This document shows positions 33,176 through 40,153 of a stretch of 64,000 nucleotides of DNA, piece after piece; position 1 is the first letter of the stretch, and each line of letters begins with the position of its first letter. The position numbers were made by a program, and so were the translations under genes. The stretch comes from Bacillota bacterium. GTDB taxonomy: Bacteria; Bacillota; Clostridia; DSM-8532. The notes under the pieces were generated by a model, which saw only the letters and a program-made list of their open reading frames with translations, ran no database searches and was not told where the DNA came from. The DNA lies in contig JAEZLR010000006.1 in the NCBI GenBank assembly GCA_023415205.1, positions 186,001-250,000 on the forward strand, written 5' to 3'.

Positions 33176-34069
33176 ATGATCAAAAACAAGCATAATACTC
33201 TTTTTTGGATCTTAATAGGGGTTCTTGTTATCCAGATAGGTGCCTTGACCTATAAATTTCTTGGGGCTGATACAGTCAATCTTTATGTGGATGGCCAGGG
33301 TAAGTTTGAAGAAAGAGAAAAGGTGGCCGTTCCCATCCTTTTATATCATAGTATACTAGAGGGGAACAAGATTATCGACAGCTATACCATAAGGCCTAAT
33401 GAGTTTGAGAATGATCTTAAATATATTCAGAGCAATGGGTACACCACCGTTACCATGAATGATCTGGTTGAGTATGTGTATAATGGCGCCCTGCTTCCGG
33501 AAAAGCCCATTGTCCTTTCCTTTGATGACGGTTACCTGAATACCTATCACTACGCCTATCCTTTGCTGAAAAAATATGAGATGAAGGCGGTTTTATCCAT
33601 CATAGGAGATTCTACGGATATCTTTACTAAGGTAAAGGATGAGAACCTTTTTTATTCCCATACAAGCTGGGACCAAGTCAATGAGCTGATTGCCTCAGGC
33701 TATTTTGAAATTCAAAACCATACCTATGCCCTCCATACCACCAACAAGGGACGAGTGGGAACCAAGATGAAGAAGGGGGAGTCACTGACTCATTATGAAG
33801 AGGTTTTGACTAAAGATATAGGGAACTTCCAGAAATTAATTGAAGAAAAAACAGGATATCTTCCCAATACCTTCACTTACCCCTATGGTGCCATCAGCAA
33901 GGAATCGGTGAATATCCTTAAGAATATGGGCTTTAAGGCCACGCTGACTTCCTATGGAGGGGTTAACTATATCACGAGGGATGAGAATTGCCTGTTTGGA
34001 TTAAAGCGCAATAACCGCCCTAGGGGGGTCTCGAGTTATACCTATTTTAAGCGGATTTTGAAGGAATGA
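33176..34069 (+). CDS. Polysaccharide deacetylase (NodB-homology, CE4) with N-terminal anchor
   Basis: The protein has 297 residues. An uncleaved signal or anchor lies at about residues 10-28. VPILLYHSILEG near 58 is motif upstream of the NodB domain, VLSFDDGYLNTYHYAYP near 117 is motif 1 (catalytic Asp-Asp), and IQNHTYALH near 182 is the His motif (H-x3-H here). FTYPYGAISKE near 239 is motif 3. The H-x-x-x-H metal site and DD pair are present, so activity is likely. CE4 enzymes deacetylate peptidoglycan or exopolysaccharide N-acetyl groups outside the membrane. Single gene; the exact substrate is open. Confidence 0.88.
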   Translation: MIKNKHNTLFWILIGVLVIQIGALTYKFLGADTVNLYVDGQGKFEEREKVAVPILLYHSILEGNKIIDSYTIRPNEFENDLKYIQSNGYTTVTMNDLVEYVYNGALLPEKPIVLSFDDGYLNTYHYAYPLLKKYEMKAVLSIIGDSTDIFTKVKDENLFYSHTSWDQVNELIASGYFEIQNHTYALHTTNKGRVGTKMKKGESLTHYEEVLTKDIGNFQKLIEEKTGYLPNTFTYPYGAISKESVNILKNMGFKATLTSYGGVNYITRDENCLFGLKRNNRPRGVSSYTYFKRILKE

Positions 34070-34108
34070 TGTGCTAAAAGAAAATGATCCTCCAAAGAGA
34101 ACCAGAAG

Positions 34109-34161
34109 AAAGAAGAAGTTTGGATGTTTATGAGCTGGCAGGTCATCCAAGCTTCTTCTTT
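34109..34161. terminator. Long inverted repeat between convergent genes
   Basis: AAAGAAGAAGTTTGGATG (34,109-34,126) and CATCCAAGCTTCTTCTTT (34,144-34,161) pair over 18 bp with one mismatch, loop 17 bases. It stands between the convergent deacetylase and catalase genes and could end transcription from both sides, though the U-tract is weak. Confidence 0.6.
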
Positions 34162-34247
34162 ATTGGGTGGGCCGTGTCCTATGGTGAAAGGTAACCGCTG
34201 GCAGCATTCTTAGGTGAATGCTATCGTGAAGGCCATTGACGGAGGGC

Positions 34248-34742
34248 TTAGAAGTACTTTTTCTTTCCCATAGTTTCTTGAACAATTCTCAGGGCTTCAC
34301 CAAATCTTTGATAATGCACAACCTCCCGCTCTCTTAAGAAACGTAAGGGATCAATGACATCGGGATCATCGGCCATATGGATGAGGTACTCATAGGTTGC
34401 CCGGGCCTTTTGCTCTGCAGCCAGATCTTCATTCAGGTTGGCAATAGGATCCTCCATGGACTCAATATAGGCGGCGGTGAAAGGAACGCCATTGGAATCG
34501 GAGGGGTAAACAGCTCTGCCATGGATGGCATACATGGTATCAAGATGAAGCTTTTCCAATTCTTCCGGTGAGACCTTATCCATCAGTTGGTGAACCATTG
34601 AGCCTATCATCTCAAGATGGGCAAGCTCCTCGGTTCCGATATCATTCAATATCGCCTTGGTTTCCTTGGTGGGCATGGAAAACCGTTGGCTCAGATAGCG
34701 CAAAGAAGCGGCCAATTCTCCGTTAGGCCCGCCCAATTTCAT
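34248..34742 (-). CDS. CotJC-like manganese catalase family protein
   Basis: The product has 164 residues, with AGAGG before the ATG at 34742. GPNGELAASLRYLSQRF, GTEELAHLEMIGSMVHQL, DLAAEQKARATYEYLI and EREVVHYQRFGEAL supply the four-helix bundle with the dimanganese ligands (Glu, Glu-x-x-His, Glu, Glu-x-x-His), all present. Typical CotJC is about 190 residues and begins with roughly 25 further residues before this first helix; those are absent here. In Bacillus CotJC is part of the spore coat, and the presence here fits a spore former. A catalase activity is plausible since all ligands are retained. Confidence 0.82.
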   Translation of the reverse strand: MKLGGPNGELAASLRYLSQRFSMPTKETKAILNDIGTEELAHLEMIGSMVHQLMDKVSPEELEKLHLDTMYAIHGRAVYPSDSNGVPFTAAYIESMEDPIANLNEDLAAEQKARATYEYLIHMADDPDVIDPLRFLREREVVHYQRFGEALRIVQETMGKKKYF

Positions 34743-34785
34743 AATTTTATAACCTCTTTAACAAGCATATGAAGCCGTTGAAATG

Positions 34786-34814
34786 AACACCTGGATTAAG
34801 GTGTTTTATTTTTG
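34786..34814 (+). terminator. Orphan terminator at the left flank of the mobile element
   Basis: AACACCT (34,786-34,792), loop GGATTA, AGGTGTT, then TTATTTTT. On the plus strand no gene lies directly upstream of it: the catalase gene is divergent and the deacetylase ended 700 bases earlier. It may shield the mobile element from outside transcription or mark its left junction. Confidence 0.65.
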
Positions 34815-34919
34815 ATAAAAGCCCGTTTGAGTATAGCTTTGGAAAGCCATGTTTGATTGAGGTGAACATTAAAGATCATTAAAGAACTTGATATATAAGC
34901 AGAAAGGGGAAATAAGCTT

Positions 34920-36182
34920 ATGGCTCATTTCGATAAAATGAAGGAAATAACAGACAGATTAGAGCAAGGTATTAAGGACGTATATGACAGTGAGAGATAT
35001 AAGCTTTATTTACGTACTATGTCAAAATTCCATTCCTATTCCTTTAGAAACAGCTTGTTAATAATGCTGCAAAAGCCTGAGTCTACATATGTTGCAGGAT
35101 TTAACACATGGCAAGCCTTGAAGCGTTCAGTGAATCGTGGCGAAAAGGGTATTCAGATTTTGGCTCCTGCTCCTTATCGGGTAAAGGTAGAAATGGAGAA
35201 GGTCGATCCGGCTACTCATAAGCCTGTACTAAATGCTTTTGGAAAGCCAGTAACTGAGTTGGTGGAAATTACGAAACCTGCTTTCAGACCAGCCTATGTG
35301 TTTGACATAAGCCAAACATCAGGTCAACCATTACCACAATTAACCCAAGAGCTTGCGGGTAGCATTTCACAATATGATAAACTTTTTGAAAGCATCAAAA
35401 GCGTATCACCTTTTCCTATCCAATTTGAAGATATCCCAGGAATCACAAAAGGTTATTGTGATCATTTGAATCAAAAAATAGCCATAAAAAATGGAATGAG
35501 TGAGAAACAAAACGTCAAAACAGCTATTCATGAGATTACTCATGCCGATTTACACACTAATCAATTAAACCTTGCTCTGTCCGGAAGGAAGGATCGGCGC
35601 ACAAGGGAAGTGGAAGCTGAGAGCGTTGCCTTTGTAGTATGCAGCCATTACGGTATAGACACATCAGATTATAGCTTTTCATACATAGCCAGCTGGAGTG
35701 GAAATAAAGAGCTAGAAGAACTCAAGGCTTCTTTAGCGACGATCCAAAAGCAAGCATCTGAGTTGATTGACAGAATTGATGCTCGGTACCATGAGTTGAT
35801 AAAGGAGCAGGAATCATTGAAAGATAATCCAGGAGGAAATAGCGATTTTTATGAAATGTTTTATGCTGGTTCTGGTGGTCAAGACACAGCAGCAATGGCC
35901 TTTCAGCGTGAAACCGGATGGAAAAGAATATGGGGATCAGACAGCCAGGGTCTTAATGGAGATACTTGGATTGTTTATAGAAGCATTTCCGATTTGCCCA
36001 AGTGGCTTAGGATGTATGCAGAGGGGCAGGAAAAAAGCGGGCAGAATGTAGCCGTAGATGGTAAGAATGTTGGAAAACCTCAAACTATTGCAGAGAAAAT
36101 GAAGGCGGCCAAAGAGCGCTCACTAGCTCAAAGTCATTTAATACCCAATAAATCAAAAAGAATTGAAAGAGGGGAAAGATAA
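34920..36182 (+). CDS. ArdC-like antirestriction protein with zincin-like metallopeptidase domain
   Basis: The product has 420 residues. The N-terminal ArdC domain shows SFRNSLLIMLQKPESTYVAG, FNTWQALKRSVNRGEKGIQI and PAYVFDISQTSGQPLP. A zincin follows, with HEITHADLH at about residues 204-212 and the third ligand region EVEAESVAFVVCSHYG. Residues after about 310 form a separate domain (SDFYEMFYAGSGGQDTAAMA and RIWGSDSQGLNGDTWIVYRS) that I do not recognise. ArdC proteins protect incoming single-stranded DNA from host nucleases and restriction. As the first gene of the element it could enter or be expressed early. A 1-base overlap couples it to the TTRAP gene. Confidence 0.88.
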   Translation: MAHFDKMKEITDRLEQGIKDVYDSERYKLYLRTMSKFHSYSFRNSLLIMLQKPESTYVAGFNTWQALKRSVNRGEKGIQILAPAPYRVKVEMEKVDPATHKPVLNAFGKPVTELVEITKPAFRPAYVFDISQTSGQPLPQLTQELAGSISQYDKLFESIKSVSPFPIQFEDIPGITKGYCDHLNQKIAIKNGMSEKQNVKTAIHEITHADLHTNQLNLALSGRKDRRTREVEAESVAFVVCSHYGIDTSDYSFSYIASWSGNKELEELKASLATIQKQASELIDRIDARYHELIKEQESLKDNPGGNSDFYEMFYAGSGGQDTAAMAFQRETGWKRIWGSDSQGLNGDTWIVYRSISDLPKWLRMYAEGQEKSGQNVAVDGKNVGKPQTIAEKMKAAKERSLAQSHLIPNKSKRIERGER

Positions 36183-36418
36183 TGTTATCTGTTGAAGAAA
36201 TCACCCTTATTAAAATGTACTCTGGATTGAATCAAGACCGGAGAACATTAATTGAAAGCCTTGAATCGGTTATACCTCATTTCACGGAGCAAGAAGAAGA
36301 AATGAGAGATTTATCCAACGATGTTATCAAAAAGTTAACATTTATGAGCGACGTTGATTTTGCTACTTTAAATCTTGATACTGCGCTAGATACAGAATCA
36401 GAAGAAAACCAATACTAA
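36182..36418 (+). CDS. Transposon-transfer assisting family protein (TTRAP)
   Basis: The product has 78 residues. MLSVEEITLIKMY, the RRTLIESLESVIPHF stretch and KKLTFMSDVDFATLNLD closely follow the TTRAP family pattern (F/L-S-V-E-E-I-x-L at the start, MSDxDFxxL near the end). TTRAP genes sit in Tn1549-like elements beside ArdC-type genes; the function is not proven beyond that association. The start overlaps the ArdC stop by one base (TAATG). Confidence 0.82.
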   Translation: MLSVEEITLIKMYSGLNQDRRTLIESLESVIPHFTEQEEEMRDLSNDVIKKLTFMSDVDFATLNLDTALDTESEENQY

Positions 36419-36438
36419 CAAAGGATAAGATAATTGAG

Positions 36439-36463
36439 AAGGCATCCATGAATTGGGTGCCTT
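36439..36463 (+). terminator. Hairpin between the TTRAP gene and parA
   Basis: AAGGCATCC and GGGTGCCTT pair over 9 bp (one T-G), loop ATGAATT, followed by TGCTTTG. It could be a partial terminator or a transcript-processing site ahead of parAB. Confidence 0.5.
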
Positions 36464-36487
36464 TGCTTTGTGGAAGGAGTATAGTCT

Positions 36488-37261
36488 ATGTATAAAATAA
36501 TAGCCTTCAGCAACCAAAAAGGTGGGGTTGCGAAATCTACCTCGGTCATCAATCTCGCCGGTATTTTAGGCGAACTGGGAAAGAAAATTCTTGTTTTGGA
36601 TCTGGATCCTCAGTCAAATGCTACTCAAGGGTTGTCTGTAAATGTTGAACCGGGGAAGGCAACGGTGTATGACTGTCTTGTAAAAGATATACCGCTGGAT
36701 GAAGCAATTTTTAAGACCGGCTTCAAAAACATTGATATAGTTCCAGCGACGCTTGAACTTGCAAATGCGGAGTTGGAGGTTGCTGCTTCCTTTGGCCGTG
36801 AAATGCTTTTGTCTGAGTCAATTAAGAATTCCAAGAATCTGGATTATGATTACATATTAATTGATCTACCCCCTAATTTGGGGTTGTATACAATCAACGG
36901 CCTGTCGGCTGCCGATGAGGTTATCATTCCAGTCGATGCAGGTGTTTTTTCTTTGTCTGGGGTCCAGCAGCTCCTCAAGATCATTTATAAAGTGAAAAGC
37001 AAAATGAATCCTCGGTTAAATATTGCCGGGGTTGTTTTTACAAAGGTTGATTCCAGGACAAAGCACGCAAAAGAAGTAAGAGAAGTCCTGGCACTTGAAT
37101 TTAAGGAGCTTCTGTTTGAAACTCAGATTCGCCAAAATGTGAAGATTGCTGAAGCTCAAGCCGAGGGTAAGCCAATCAATTATTACTGTAATGATTGCAG
37201 GGGAACAGAAGAGTATAAAATGCTTGCTGAGGAGCTGATAAACCGTGAGCTTAAAAAATAG
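36488..37261 (+). CDS. parA: ParA/Soj-family partitioning ATPase
   Basis: The product has 257 residues from ATG 36488 after GGAAGGAG. The deviant Walker A NQKGGVAKSTSVINLAG at about residues 9-25 keeps both signature lysines (KGGVAKST). LDLDPQSNATQG near 38 is Walker A', and YILIDLPPNLG near 124 is Walker B. ParA uses ATP and non-specific DNA binding to position cargo with ParB. It overlaps the parB gene by 17 bases. Within a conjugative element a ParAB pair would help keep the circular form, or the plasmid, in dividing cells. Confidence 0.92.
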   Translation: MYKIIAFSNQKGGVAKSTSVINLAGILGELGKKILVLDLDPQSNATQGLSVNVEPGKATVYDCLVKDIPLDEAIFKTGFKNIDIVPATLELANAELEVAASFGREMLLSESIKNSKNLDYDYILIDLPPNLGLYTINGLSAADEVIIPVDAGVFSLSGVQQLLKIIYKVKSKMNPRLNIAGVVFTKVDSRTKHAKEVREVLALEFKELLFETQIRQNVKIAEAQAEGKPINYYCNDCRGTEEYKMLAEELINRELKK

Positions 37262-38201
37262 ATTTTCGGGTACAGGAATTTTAGATAGCATCGAAGCCAT
37301 AAATACTGTCCCAAAAAAAACGAGAATAATCAATATCGACAAGATTATCCCTAATCCGGCCAATGAAGGTTATAGCCTTGATAACATTGACGAACTTGCA
37401 CAGAATATCATTGAGAATGAACTTATACACAATCTGGTTATTAAGCCTTTACCTGACGGAATGTATCGAATTATTTCTGGACACCGCCGACGCCTGGCAC
37501 TCTATAGAGCTTATGAGATAACCGGCGATGAAAAGTATAAAAACCCTGAGTGTATAGTAAGGGATGATCTTGCGGATGTTGTCGATGAAGAGATCGCCCT
37601 ACACAGGGCCTCAACTGATGATCGAGAGCTGACAGGCTCTGAAAAGGCTTTCAGAGCTAAAAGACTTATGGAGTTATATAAAATAAAACGGGAGCGTGGA
37701 GAATCGATAGAGGGGAAGATAAGAGGCCTGGTAGCTCGGGATATGGGCATGTCAGAAAGTCAGATTCAAAGGTATATTAACATGGACAGGCTTATACCAG
37801 AGCTCAAGCAACTGGCTGATAATGGACAGCTTCCTGTATCTACAGCAGAAAGGTTTTCCGGGCTTGATAAAGCGGATCAGCAAGCTGCTTACGAAAAAAT
37901 AGCTCAGGATATTAATAGCAAACAGAAAAAAGTCACTCGTCAAGATGCTGACAAGATAAGGAGGGTGGTAGAAAAGGTAAAAGAAGCAGAAACTGTGATG
38001 GCTTCAGAAAAAGCACCTGATGAAACACAGGAGATAGCAATTAAGAGCAAACTGCAATTTCTTCTTCAGACAGCAGACACTATCTTTTACCAGACAGATA
38101 AGCCCTTTGGTAAATGGGATATGGACTTGATAAAAAAGGACTTAAAACAACTTGCTAGTGATGCAAATATTCTTATAGGCTGCCTTAACAGGCGGCCTTG
38201 A
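37245..38201 (+). CDS. parB: ParB/Spo0J-family partition protein
   Basis: The product has 318 residues from GTG 37245, inside the end of parA. INIDKIIPNPANEGYSLDNI at about residues 29-48 opens the ParB/Srx domain, followed by PLPDGMYRIISGHRRRLALY near 80 (the GERRxxA-like CTP motif as SGHRRRLA). The helix-turn-helix region holds GMSESQIQRYINMDRL near 165. It should bind parS sites near the element; I did not find a clear parS palindrome. The stop lies inside a terminator hairpin. Confidence 0.9.
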   Translation: MSLKNRFSGTGILDSIEAINTVPKKTRIINIDKIIPNPANEGYSLDNIDELAQNIIENELIHNLVIKPLPDGMYRIISGHRRRLALYRAYEITGDEKYKNPECIVRDDLADVVDEEIALHRASTDDRELTGSEKAFRAKRLMELYKIKRERGESIEGKIRGLVARDMGMSESQIQRYINMDRLIPELKQLADNGQLPVSTAERFSGLDKADQQAAYEKIAQDINSKQKKVTRQDADKIRRVVEKVKEAETVMASEKAPDETQEIAIKSKLQFLLQTADTIFYQTDKPFGKWDMDLIKKDLKQLASDANILIGCLNRRP

Positions 38202-38208
38202 TTTTTTC
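38178..38208 (+). terminator. Terminator overlapping the parB stop codon
   Basis: GGCTGCCT (38,178-38,185), loop TAAC, AGGCGGCC (38,190-38,197), then TTGATTTTTT. One T-G pair interrupts the stem. The parB TGA lies inside the U-tract, so ribosomes finishing parB would melt or cover the hairpin. Confidence 0.65.
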
Positions 38209-38223
38209 TTGGAGGTGATATCC

Positions 38224-39294
38224 GTGGCATTAATACCACAGGAAAAGATTGATCAGGCCAAAAATTCTGACCTGTTGGCTTACCTAATAGACAAAGGGTA
38301 TAAACTCATAGCAGACACTCGATCACAAAATGGAAAATCATATAGGTTGGAGGAGCATGACAGCCTTGTAATCAGTAATAACAAGTGGTTCTGGTTTTCA
38401 CAAAACTATGGCGGCAATACCCTTGATTTCTTAATGAAATATGAAGGTAAAGCATTTCGCCAAGCAGTGGAAGAGTTAACTAATGAAAGATTCATTGCTC
38501 ACTCAGGAGAAAGGCTAGCTGGAAAGAAAAAAGAAGAAATCGAGCATGATGAAAATGATAAAGACAATGAAGTGATTCTTCCGGAAAAAGCTGAAAATTT
38601 CAGGCGAGTCTTTGCTTATCTTACATCAACCAGGGGTATTGATAAAGATACGATTTCAGAGCTTATGCACAAAAAACTTATTTATGAATCCAAGGATGGT
38701 CATAACTGTGTTTTTGTTGGCTACGATAAAGGAGGTAAACCAAGGTATGCAAACCTTCGGGGTACTTTGACTGAAAAATCTTTCAAAAAAGAATGCTTGG
38801 GTTCTAATAAGAAATTTTCCTTTTCCATACAGGGTAAGAATAATTGTCTTCGTGTTTTTGAATCTGCCATAGACGCCATTTCTGATATAACAATAGCGAA
38901 ATTCTATTATCCAGAAGTAGATCCGTATAATGATCATCGATTAAGCTTAGGCGGTGTCGAAACCATTGCACTGGATCAATACTTATCCGATCATCCGAAC
39001 ATAAAAGATATTGTTTTAAGACTGGACAATGATTCTGTAGGCCGGTCAGCAGCAGAGAGAATTCAAGTTGAATTAGTGGAAAAGGGATACAGTGTTTATA
39101 TTCGGCATCCGAAAGAAAAGGACGTCAATGCTGATCTCCTTTTTCTTTCCAGTAAGCAACAGAAAGACAAACATAGTGTTTACCACAAAATAGATCAAGT
39201 AAGGTCGCTTATTCAGACATCCCAAGAAATAAGAGGCAATATAAAGAGTTATGAGGAAAGGCAGGGCACTCAGAATGTTAAATGTGACAGGTAA
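38224..39294 (+). CDS. DUF3991 and toprim domain protein
   Basis: The product has 356 residues from GTG 38224, with the near-perfect site GGAGGTGAT (38,211-38,219); a TTG at 38209 precedes that site. The first 90 residues resemble a primase zinc-binding region without its cysteines (WFWFSQNYGGNTLDFLMKYE). The toprim core follows with RVFESAIDAISD (catalytic Glu) near residue 220 and DIVLRLDNDSVGRSAAERI near 265 (D-x-D). Such proteins occur in conjugative elements and are thought to act in priming or processing of transferred single-stranded DNA. It overlaps the SSB-like gene by 20 bases. Confidence 0.82.
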   Translation: MALIPQEKIDQAKNSDLLAYLIDKGYKLIADTRSQNGKSYRLEEHDSLVISNNKWFWFSQNYGGNTLDFLMKYEGKAFRQAVEELTNERFIAHSGERLAGKKKEEIEHDENDKDNEVILPEKAENFRRVFAYLTSTRGIDKDTISELMHKKLIYESKDGHNCVFVGYDKGGKPRYANLRGTLTEKSFKKECLGSNKKFSFSIQGKNNCLRVFESAIDAISDITIAKFYYPEVDPYNDHRLSLGGVETIALDQYLSDHPNIKDIVLRLDNDSVGRSAAERIQVELVEKGYSVYIRHPKEKDVNADLLFLSSKQQKDKHSVYHKIDQVRSLIQTSQEIRGNIKSYEERQGTQNVKCDR

Positions 39295-39628
39295 ATATGT
39301 TTCTGTTTTTGAGGTCGAGGACAAAGGGAATTACGTCCAAGCAAATCTCAGTACAAGTAAGAAAAACAAAGACGGTTCGTATACAAATAATTATTGGAAG
39401 GCTCGCTTCGTTGGGGAGGCATATCAGCCAGCTAAAGAGCTCATAAGCAAAGATAAAATACATATTCTTAAGGGTGCTATCGAGAACCATTATGACAAAG
39501 ATTGGGATAAGCTTTATGTTACGGTTTTGGTGTTCAGGTTTAAGAAAAGTAGTGCAATCCAGTCTCCAGATAGCCATGAGGATTCTGCTAATGATAAGGA
39601 GTTCGAAGATGTTCCTGAAAACGCTTAA
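39275..39628 (+). CDS. Probable single-stranded DNA-binding protein (OB-fold-like)
   Basis: The product has 117 residues from ATG 39275, with AGGAAAGG upstream; ATG 39251 is an alternative. The pattern LNVTGKYVSVFEVEDKGNYV, followed by NYWKARFVG, then KIHILKGAIENHYDKDWDKLYVTVLV (in part), fits an OB-fold with the usual strand order of element-encoded SSB proteins. An acidic C-terminus (EDSANDKEFEDVPENA) resembles the protein-interaction tail of SSB without the terminal DIPF. It lies between a toprim protein and the transfer origin, which supports a role with transferred single-stranded DNA. Similarity is weak, so the call is moderate. Confidence 0.6.
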   Translation: MLNVTGKYVSVFEVEDKGNYVQANLSTSKKNKDGSYTNNYWKARFVGEAYQPAKELISKDKIHILKGAIENHYDKDWDKLYVTVLVFRFKKSSAIQSPDSHEDSANDKEFEDVPENA

Positions 39629-39823
39629 ATCTCAGTATGATGTTAGTAGAGGTGACGGAATAAGCCACACCACAGGGTGTGCGGATAAGTCATAATGAGG
39701 GGGGGATCGGGGGGCTGGTGTTCTATTACTAGCAAGCAGTGGGTTTGGGTACCCAAACCCTTTGTTATTTGAGGGATGCCCCCAAACCCCCGATTCATTT
39801 TTGAATGAAAGGAAGAACAATAT
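39629..39823. other. Candidate origin of transfer (oriT) region
   Basis: This 195-base gene-free region stands directly before mobC and the relaxase gene, the usual oriT position. It contains a CACACC-ACAG-GGTGTG hairpin (39,666-39,681), then ATAAGTCATAATG, a G-rich run (39,697-39,714), a 20-bp palindrome (39,741-39,760) and a C-rich run. ATCGGGGG (39,706-39,713) can pair with CCCCCGAT (39,787-39,794) to enclose the palindrome. Nick site not identified. Confidence 0.6.
39741..39760. repeat. Perfect 20-bp palindrome in the oriT-like region
   Basis: GGGTTTGGGTACCCAAACCC equals its own reverse complement. It could be a MobC/relaxase accessory binding site or an operator for the mob genes. It lies 63 bases before mobC. 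Confidence 0.75.
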
Positions 39824-40153
39824 ATGAAAGAAAATCGGCTTCGGCCTCTCTTAATGAAATTTCATGTGACTCAATCAGAAGCTGATTTGATTAAAAAGAA
39901 AATTGCTGCTTCAGGTTTTGGTAAAGAAAAGTTTTTACGAACAATTGCTATTGAGGGCAGGATATACAAACAAGATTTGGAGAGTATTCGGATGCTGGCC
40001 ACAGAAATCAATAAGATTGGAGTTAATATCAACCAGATCGCAAAGGTGGCAAATGAAACAGGAAGTGTTGAATCAGATTCAACAGATGAGCTTAAAAGGC
40101 AAATGGGGGAAATATGGCGACTACTGAAATCCACCCTATTCACACAACGTTAA
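39824..40153 (+). CDS. mobC: MobC-family relaxosome accessory protein
   Basis: The product has 109 residues from ATG 39824 with AAAGGAAG upstream. A short basic N-terminus leads into FHVTQSEADLIKKKIAASGF, a ribbon-helix-helix-like region, and then SIRMLATEINKIGVNINQIAKVANETGS, the conserved NxNQIAxxxN stretch of MobC proteins (in part). It should bind oriT and help the relaxase melt and nick it. The end overlaps the relaxase gene by 40 bases in another frame, so the two are translationally coupled. Confidence 0.88.
   Translation: MKENRLRPLLMKFHVTQSEADLIKKKIAASGFGKEKFLRTIAIEGRIYKQDLESIRMLATEINKIGVNINQIAKVANETGSVESDSTDELKRQMGEIWRLLKSTLFTQR

Noticed and set aside
36488..38201. Chromosomal soj/spo0J locus
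   Set aside because: The surrounding genes (ArdC, TTRAP, toprim, relaxase) are those of a mobile element and no origin-proximal genes (gidB, mnmG) are present.
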